DNA from: Natronohydrobacter sp.
Lineage (GTDB): Bacteria > Pseudomonadota > Alphaproteobacteria > Rhodobacterales > Rhodobacteraceae
DNA: 6,089 nucleotides
Direction of reading: 5' to 3'
Assembly (NCBI GenBank): GCA_007118445.1
Contig: SKRP01000171.1
Coordinates: 1-6,089 of the forward strand
In this document: piece by piece, positions 1 through 4,458 of the stretch
Numbering within the stretch: position 1 is the first letter of the stretch
How the letters are laid out: every line of letters begins with the position of its first letter
Notes under the pieces: generated by a model
Seen by the model: only the letters and a program-made list of their open reading frames with translations
What the model was told of the DNA's origin: nothing
The model's database searches: none
Translations under genes and position numbers: made by a program

Positions 1-413
1 CGGTCCATTGCCTCGCGGAACAGCTTGCGATCCTCGGCCATCTCTATGGCGGCGCGATTGGCGCCGATCAGCTCGACACCATATTTTTCCAGCACGCCCA
101 TATCGGCCAGCGCAAGCGAGGTGTTCAGCCCGGTCTGCCCGCCCATTGTCGGCAAAAGCGCGTCCGGGCGTTCCTTGTCGATGATCTTGGCGACGATTTC
201 AGGGGTGATCGGCTCGATATAGGTGGCATCGGCCAGCCCCGGATCGGTCATGATCGTGGCCGGGTTCGAGTTGACCAGAATCACGCGATAGCCTTCCTCG
301 CGCAGCGCCTTGCAGGCTTGAGCGCCGGAATAGTCGAATTCGCAGGCCTGTCCGATGACAATTGGCCCCGCCCCGATGATCATGATGGACTGGATATCGG
401 TTCTTTTCGGCAT
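1..413 (-). CDS. carB: Carbamoyl-phosphate synthase large subunit, N-terminal part (cut by window edge)
   Basis: The large subunit of carbamoyl-phosphate synthase makes carbamoyl phosphate from bicarbonate, ATP and ammonia supplied by the CarA glutaminase, feeding arginine and pyrimidine synthesis in the cytosol. The minus strand reads from ATG at 413-411 with 137 intact codons and two bases of the next. The start MPKRTDIQSIMIIG is the family's typical N-terminus. It is followed by GAGPIVIGQACEFDYSG (residues 14-30), VNSNPATIMTDP (47-58) and LPTMGGQTGLN (87-97), which belong to the fold preceding the first ATP-grasp domain. The family is about 1,050-1,120 residues long, so only about an eighth is visible and the ATP-grasp catalytic residues lie outside the window. 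A Shine-Dalgarno-like AGGGGT (424-419) sits 5 bases before the start. A divergent kinase gene lies upstream, so carA is not directly 5' of carB. Identification is firm. Confidence 0.97.
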   Translation of the reverse strand, partial: MPKRTDIQSIMIIGAGPIVIGQACEFDYSGAQACKALREEGYRVILVNSNPATIMTDPGLADATYIEPITPEIVAKIIDKERPDALLPTMGGQTGLNTSLALADMGVLEKYGVELIGANRAAIEMAEDRKLFREAMD

Positions 414-445
414 GACGGACCCCTGACTGAGCTGCGTGCGCACAG

Positions 446-470
446 GCGCGGCGGCATCCTGCCACCGCGC
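446..470 (-). promoter_or_regulatory. Strong hairpin in the carB 5' leader
   Basis: Two 11-base arms (446-456 and 460-470) enclose a 3-base loop (457-459). In minus-strand RNA all 11 positions pair: ten Watson-Crick pairs and one G-U wobble. In plus-strand RNA the same position is a C-A mismatch, so the structure suits the carB transcript better. It would lie within about the first 30 bases of the predicted mRNA and 33 bases before the start codon. No U-tract follows it, so it is not a standard intrinsic terminator. It could stabilise the mRNA 5' end or take part in regulation. Its role is unknown. Confidence 0.5.
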
Positions 471-482
471 AAATTGAGGCGC

Positions 483-510
483 GTTATAGTCGAGCGCAGT
501 CCCGGCGCAA
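483..510 (-). promoter_or_regulatory. Predicted sigma70-type promoter of carB
   Basis: On the minus strand a -35 box TTGCGC (510-505) and a -10 box TATAAC (488-483) are separated by 16 bases. Five of six -10 bases match TATAAT, and the -35 begins with the conserved TTG. Transcription would start near 476, giving a carB leader of about 63 bases that includes the hairpin at 446-470. This is the best promoter match in the window, but it is a prediction from base pattern only. Confidence 0.55.
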
Positions 511-524
511 GCCCCGATCCGGCC

Positions 525-553
525 GAAACAAGCCCATTGCAGATACGTATAAA
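525..553 (+). promoter_or_regulatory. Possible promoter of the hybrid kinase gene in an AT-rich island
   Basis: The stretch 541-567 is strikingly AT-rich for this genome and includes a run of seven T (557-563). A -10-like TATAAA at 548-553 lies 17 bases after GAAACA (525-530), which matches only the ACA of a -35 box. Transcription would start near 560, about 68 bases before the kinase start. The weak -35 suggests an activator or an alternative sigma factor, or that the true promoter is elsewhere in this spacer. Confidence 0.3.
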
Positions 554-627
554 TTGTTTTTTTACGATGCTGCACTAGCGTCGCTGTTACCATGACCCAA
601 CACGGCAGAACGTGGCGTGACTGACGT

Positions 628-2820
628 ATGGATGGATTTGTGTCGGATCAAACAGCGCTGATATCTCGGGAACAGGGCGCGCGACTTGTCGAGGCGCAGG
701 CGCTCATCGTCGGCCTGATCCACCGGTTGCTCGCTGTCGATCTGGCCGATGTGGATGAGGAGATTACGGGATGTCTGGGGCAACTGGGGCAATATAATCT
801 GCGCGACCGGGCCTATGTGTTCCTGTCGCACGATGGCGTCACCAGCAACACGCATGAATGGTGCGCGCCGGGTGTGGACGCCATGATCGACGAATTGCAG
901 GACCTGCCCATTTCTGAATTCGCAGGGCTTTTTGATCCGCTGATACGCAATGAAGTTGTCCATGTCGCCGATATCAGCAGTTTTCCATCCGATTCTGCCG
1001 AATATACCATTCTGGCATCGCAGGGGATTCGCTCGCTGCTGCTGGTGCCGATGCATGATGGCGAGGTGTTTTTCGGCATGGTCGGTTTCGACAGTGTCGC
1101 CCGGCGCAGCGATTTCCTGCCAGCGGAGGTTTATCTGCTGCGTGCCTTTGCCGATGTCATCTGCACGGTCCTGACGCGGCGGCGCGCGATGCAGGACATG
1201 CGCGCCGCGAAAGAGGCGCTGGCGCGGGAGCGCAGCTTTCTGCAGGGGATTGTCAGCACCAATGCCGCCGGCGTGCTGGTGGTTGACGCTGCGGGTAAAG
1301 TTCTGTTTTCCAACGATTCTGCCGATGCGCTTCTGGGCGGCAAGCTGTCGACGCTGTGCCAGTTGGCTGCTGGGAATGGCGCGACAGTTATCACCGATCT
1401 CGAGGGCAGGCCGGTCGGCAGCCCACAGGATCCTTTCGCGCTTGGTGTGGCCAGGGGCAGCAATGTGCAAAACCACCGGGTCGCGCTGCGCCAGGGCGGT
1501 CAGCCGCGCTTCATCTCGGTCAATGCGGCCCCGCTGGCCGAGCCGCGCGCTGATGACATGCCGATGGTCTATGCCCTGACCGATGTCACGGGACTTGTCA
1601 GTGCCGAACAGGCCCGCGAAGCAGCGCTGGCAGCGGCGAACCGGGCGAATGCCGCAAAATCCCGGTTTCTGGCGCATATGAGCCATGAAATCCGCACGCC
1701 GCTGAACGGCATCATCGGGATCAGCAGCCTGCTGGAAACAGCGCTGGATGATCCCGTGCAGTTGCAGATGGTGCGGACATTGTCGCATTCCGGCAGTCTG
1801 TTGATGACCATCATCGATGACTTGCTGGATATGAGCAAGATCGAGGCAGATGCGCTGGAGCTGGAACAGATCCCGTTCTGCCTCGGTCAGCTGGCCGAAC
1901 GGATCGAGCAGATCTACACGTTGCGCGCCTCGGGATGCGGATTGTCGCTGGGGGTTGAGCTGGATGACCCGACCGGGGCTGACCGTCTGGGCGATCCGCA
2001 CCGGCTGACCCAGATCCTGCATAATCTGATGGGCAATGCCGTGAAATTCACCAGAACCGGCCATGTCCGTCTGTCGATCGCTGCGCGCGATCCCGATCAG
2101 GTGATCATGACAGTGGAAGATACCGGCATCGGCATGACCCAGGCGCAGCAGGAAAGGATTTTTACACCTTTCGTGCAGGCAGGGGCGGCAACAACGCGTG
2201 AATTCGGCGGAACCGGTCTGGGAATGCCGATCGTGCGGCGGCTGGTCGATCTGATGCAGGGCAGCCTGACACTGGACAGCGCGCCGGGGGCGGGCACGCG
2301 GGTCACGATGACCCTGCCTCTGAAATCCGTCGCGACTCAGGGTGAAGTCGTGCGGCCTGACATGGCCGACATATCTGAAATGTCAGGCCCGCAGGCGGAA
2401 ATGGTGTGCCCCGGCCTGCAGGTGCTGATTGCTGATGACAATCGCACGAATCAGATGATCCTGAAGATGATGCTGGGCCAGCTCGGGGCCAGTGTTGTCA
2501 CTGCCGATGATGGTCGGCAGGCGATAGAGCGCTATCGCGAAAATGCCTTCGATCTGCTTTTGCTGGATATCTCGATGCCAGAGCTGGACGGATCGCAGAC
2601 TCTGGCTGCGATTCGCGCGGAAGAAAAGGCGACCAACCGGGCCAGTGTGCCGGCCTATGCCTGCACAGCGAATGCAATGACCCATCAGGTCCGGTCTTAT
2701 CTCGATGCCGGGTTTGATGGCTGCATCACCAAGCCGTTGCGTCTTGAACACCTGCGCGCGGTGCTGAGCGGGATCACGCCCCGCGCTGCTGTGTCAGGGC
2801 CGTGCAGGCAGGGTGACTGA
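628..2820 (+). CDS. Soluble hybrid sensor histidine kinase, GAF-PAS-HisKA-HATPase-REC
   Basis: This 730-residue protein has no membrane span or signal peptide, so it should sense a cytosolic cue. A GAF-like domain spans about 22-180 (core IRSLLLVPMHDGEVFFGMVGFD), then a helical linker rich in Arg, Ala and Glu (about 181-205) and a PAS-like domain (about 205-322). The dimerisation helix carries the H-box FLAHMSHEIRTPLNG with phospho-acceptor His353. The ATPase domain shows an N-box with Asn466 and Asn470, a G1 box EDTGIG (497-502) and a G2 box GGTGLGM (527-533). The C-terminal receiver has Asp603/Asp604, phospho-acceptor Asp647, Thr680 and Lys702, so all key residues are present. A hybrid kinase normally needs a separate Hpt protein and regulator; none is in the window. 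ATG 628 is the first start after an in-frame TGA at 622, but it has a poor ribosome binding site; GTG at 640, preceded by GGATGG, is an alternative. The signal sensed is unknown. It is not CckA-like, as it lacks membrane segments. Confidence 0.95.
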   Translation: MDGFVSDQTALISREQGARLVEAQALIVGLIHRLLAVDLADVDEEITGCLGQLGQYNLRDRAYVFLSHDGVTSNTHEWCAPGVDAMIDELQDLPISEFAGLFDPLIRNEVVHVADISSFPSDSAEYTILASQGIRSLLLVPMHDGEVFFGMVGFDSVARRSDFLPAEVYLLRAFADVICTVLTRRRAMQDMRAAKEALARERSFLQGIVSTNAAGVLVVDAAGKVLFSNDSADALLGGKLSTLCQLAAGNGATVITDLEGRPVGSPQDPFALGVARGSNVQNHRVALRQGGQPRFISVNAAPLAEPRADDMPMVYALTDVTGLVSAEQAREAALAAANRANAAKSRFLAHMSHEIRTPLNGIIGISSLLETALDDPVQLQMVRTLSHSGSLLMTIIDDLLDMSKIEADALELEQIPFCLGQLAERIEQIYTLRASGCGLSLGVELDDPTGADRLGDPHRLTQILHNLMGNAVKFTRTGHVRLSIAARDPDQVIMTVEDTGIGMTQAQQERIFTPFVQAGAATTREFGGTGLGMPIVRRLVDLMQGSLTLDSAPGAGTRVTMTLPLKSVATQGEVVRPDMADISEMSGPQAEMVCPGLQVLIADDNRTNQMILKMMLGQLGASVVTADDGRQAIERYRENAFDLLLLDISMPELDGSQTLAAIRAEEKATNRASVPAYACTANAMTHQVRSYLDAGFDGCITKPLRLEHLRAVLSGITPRAAVSGPCRQGD

Positions 2821-3459
2821 GCGCGCGCGACAATGGCGCGCCAGAAGCGCGACGTCGCAGGCGCGTGGGGTCAGGTCATGGCTCAGGCACAGGCGGATTT
2901 CCTGCGCCATGCCGTCGCGGCAGGTCAGGATGGCCATATCCTCGCCCAGCCCCGGATTGGCCGCGCGCAAATCGGCCAGCAGCGCGTCCGGGCTGCGGCG
3001 CAGCGGCCCCGCGCCGGGCCGGAGCGCATCGGGCAGGTGCAGACCCGCAAAGGCTGCTCGGGTCTGGTCGAAATAGGCGCTGGCGCTCAGCCCCGAACAG
3101 GTGCCATGTTTGCGCCACTGGTGCAGGGCCAGACCGTCAGAGCCCATGATGTCAATCATCGTGGCTGTCTGGTCACGGGATGGCGGGGCATGGGGTGTGT
3201 CGCAGAATTCCGGCCAGCCGCCCGCGTCGAATTGTGGCCACAGACCATGCACCAGCCAGCCCGCCCCGGACCCCGGCGCGCAGCGCGCCGCCCCGCGCGC
3301 ATCTCCAGTCCGTACGCACCAGCTCGGGGTCCAACTGATCGCGAGCAGCAGATAGCCATCACGCTCTGTTGCGTGGTCCTCGGGCTGGTCGGGCAGCCCC
3401 TCCCGGAACAGCGCTGCCAGCACGCCCAGCAGGGCGAGAGCCAAAAAAATCTTCTTCAT
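2794..3459 (-). CDS. Exported ribonuclease T2 family protein
   Basis: This 221-residue protein belongs to the RNase T2 family, secreted or periplasmic endoribonucleases that cut RNA through a 2',3'-cyclic phosphate. Both active-site signatures are visible: WLVHGLWPQF (68-77, catalytic His71) and HQWRKHGTCS (113-122, with Lys117 and His118). The usual Glu of the second motif is Gln114 (codon at 3120-3118). The N-terminus MKKIFLALALLGVLAAL is a signal peptide or membrane anchor; I see no clear AxA cleavage site. Eight cysteines (48, 60, 86, 121, 180, 191, 201, 210) could form four disulfides, which fits an oxidising compartment. I chose ATG 3459 over the upstream ATG at 3510 because the signal sequence begins there and TGGAAAG (3471-3465) lies 5 bases before it. 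It is convergent with, and overlaps by 27 bases, the kinase gene. Its likely job is degrading RNA in the periplasm; the substrate is not shown by the sequence. Confidence 0.9.
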   Translation of the reverse strand: MKKIFLALALLGVLAALFREGLPDQPEDHATERDGYLLLAISWTPSWCVRTGDARGAARCAPGSGAGWLVHGLWPQFDAGGWPEFCDTPHAPPSRDQTATMIDIMGSDGLALHQWRKHGTCSGLSASAYFDQTRAAFAGLHLPDALRPGAGPLRRSPDALLADLRAANPGLGEDMAILTCRDGMAQEIRLCLSHDLTPRACDVALLARHCRARSVTLPARP

Positions 3460-3465
3460 TTCTGC

Positions 3466-3494
3466 TTTCCATGTGACCTGACACAGGCTATACC
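3466..3494. promoter_or_regulatory. Candidate two-way promoter between the RNase T2 and trcR-like genes
   Basis: On the plus strand TTTCCA (3466-3471) and TATACC (3489-3494) are 17 bases apart and each match four of six consensus bases; this would start the trcR-like transcript near 3501 with a leader of about 100 bases. On the minus strand the overlapping TATAGC (3492-3487) is a -10-like box for the RNase gene, without a convincing -35. The TTTCCA also overlaps the RNase Shine-Dalgarno. This is a weak pattern-based call. Confidence 0.25.
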
Positions 3495-3562
3495 CGCCCC
3501 ATCCCCGCATTCGAGGAACCCGCAGGCCCGCCCTGCAGCCGATTTCCCGGCACCTGATGACC

Positions 3563-3587
3563 TATGCGCATTCCCGATGCGCGCGTA
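3563..3587 (+). promoter_or_regulatory. Small hairpin just before the trcR-like ribosome binding site
   Basis: The 7-base arms TATGCGC (3563-3569) and GCGCGTA (3581-3587) pair with one G-U wobble around an 11-base loop. The structure ends 4 bases before the strong Shine-Dalgarno AGGAGA (3592-3597), which is 6 bases from the start codon at 3604. It could modulate translation, but a stem this short in GC-rich DNA may also arise by chance. Confidence 0.25.
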
Positions 3588-3603
3588 TGACAGGAGAGAT
3601 GTC

Positions 3604-4380
3604 ATGTCAAAGCCCCTGATGCCCAAGGCCACAGCCGTCTGGCTGGTGGACAATACCACGCTGAGTTTCAAACAGATCGCTGATTTCTGCGGGTTGCACG
3701 AATTGGAAGTGCAGGGCATTGCCGATGGCGATGTTGCCGCCGGTGTGAAAGGGTTTGATCCGGTTGCCAATAACCAGCTGGACCCGATCGAGATCGAGCG
3801 CGCCGAGAAGAACCCGCGCCATCCGCTGAAACTGAAATACAACCCGGCGGCAGAGGGCGAGGAAAAGCGGCGCGGGCCGCGTTACACGCCGCTGTCCAAG
3901 CGTCAGGACCGTCCGGCGGCGATCCTGTGGCTGGTCAAGTTCCACCCTGAACTGGCCGATGCGCAGATCCGGCGTCTGGTCGGCACGACCAATACCACGA
4001 TTGATGCGATCCGCGAGCGCACGCATTGGAATATCGCCAATCTGCAGCCGATCGACCCTGTGGCGCTGGGCCTGTGCCGCCAGTCCGAGCTGGACAAGGA
4101 AGTGCAGAAAGCCGCGGCCAAACGCGCTGCCGAGGGCGGTGTGATGAGCGATGAGGAACGCCGCAAGCTGGTGTCGACCGAACAGTCGCTTGAGGCAGAG
4201 GCCGAGCCGAAAATGCCGGCAGCGATTGCCGGGCTGGAGAATTTCAGCTTCAGCGATCTCAACCCCGAGGCCGAAGAAACCGGCAAGGCCGCTGACTACA
4301 GCGATGCGGACAGTTTCTTCAATCTTCCCGAGGATGACTCTGAGGAGGATGACGACGACACGGATCCGCGCAACCGCTGA
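3604..4380 (+). CDS. trcR: TrcR/DUF1013-family putative transcriptional regulator
   Basis: I recognise this 258-residue protein as a member of the alphaproteobacterial family first named DUF1013 and later TrcR, described as a cell-cycle transcription regulator. Its start MSKPLMPKATAVWLVDNT is typical. The sequence holds two helix-turn-helix-like units that resemble each other: residues 11-42 (WLV at 13-15, QI at 24-25, Gly30, Val36, Ile39) and 105-137 (WLV at 109-111, QI at 121-122, Gly127, Ile133, Ile136). A basic stretch EEKRRGPRYTPLSKR (86-100) lies just before the second unit. After about residue 150 the protein becomes helical and charged and ends in a very acidic tail (243-254) of Asp and Glu. 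The start at 3604 has Shine-Dalgarno AGGAGA 6 bases upstream; the frame is open further upstream to 2833, but that part is antisense to the RNase gene and spurious. pheT follows 78 bases later. The family is confident; the regulatory role comes from family knowledge and the targets are unknown. Confidence 0.88.
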   Translation: MSKPLMPKATAVWLVDNTTLSFKQIADFCGLHELEVQGIADGDVAAGVKGFDPVANNQLDPIEIERAEKNPRHPLKLKYNPAAEGEEKRRGPRYTPLSKRQDRPAAILWLVKFHPELADAQIRRLVGTTNTTIDAIRERTHWNIANLQPIDPVALGLCRQSELDKEVQKAAAKRAAEGGVMSDEERRKLVSTEQSLEAEAEPKMPAAIAGLENFSFSDLNPEAEETGKAADYSDADSFFNLPEDDSEEDDDDTDPRNR

Positions 4381-4383
4381 GCC

Positions 4384-4428
4384 ATCCGGCTTTTCTTGGC
4401 ACCGGATATGCGCTAGGCGCCTGTCCGG
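4384..4428 (+). promoter_or_regulatory. Two mutually exclusive hairpins between the trcR-like gene and pheT
   Basis: The longer hairpin uses arms 4402-4413 and 4417-4428 with a 3-base loop; 11 of 12 positions pair, one as G-U, with a single T-C mismatch (4409/4421). A second, shorter stem pairs ATCCGG (4384-4389) with CCGGAT (4402-4407), using the same central bases, so both cannot form together. No T-run follows either one. They may mark the 3' end of the trcR-like transcript as a non-classical terminator, or act as a leader switch for pheT. I see no phenylalanine-rich leader peptide here. Confidence 0.4.
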
Positions 4429-4458
4429 AGCAATGCGCGGCCAAATCGGGGAAGAGAC

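Noticed and set aside
557..563. Seven-T run as the tail of an intrinsic terminator
   Set aside because: No stable stem precedes it on the plus strand, and no gene ends nearby on that strand; it fits an AT-rich promoter region better.
562..2064. A 500-codon open frame on the minus strand opposite the kinase gene
   Set aside because: It has no recognisable domain and is rich in Arg, Gln, His and Ala, as expected for the reverse of a GC-biased coding frame. The plus strand encodes a clear kinase with all motifs.
2821..2843. GC-rich inverted repeat after the kinase stop as an intrinsic terminator
   Set aside because: There is no T-run on either strand, and the repeat lies inside the RNase T2 coding region, where GCGC-rich codons are frequent.
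3460..3510. 17-residue N-terminal extension of the RNase T2 protein from ATG 3510
   Set aside because: The signal sequence MKKIFLALAL begins at 3459 with a ribosome binding site; the extension would put 17 residues before it and overlap likely promoter sequence.
2833..3603. Upstream extension of the trcR-like frame to an ATG at 2833
   Set aside because: The extension is antisense to the RNase T2 gene and has low-complexity Arg/Ala/Pro composition. The strong Shine-Dalgarno and the family's conserved start are at 3604.
4396..4425. TTGGCA at 4396-4401 as the -35 of a pheT promoter
   Set aside because: At 16-18 bases downstream there is only GC-rich sequence with no -10-like box, so a dedicated promoter here is not supported.
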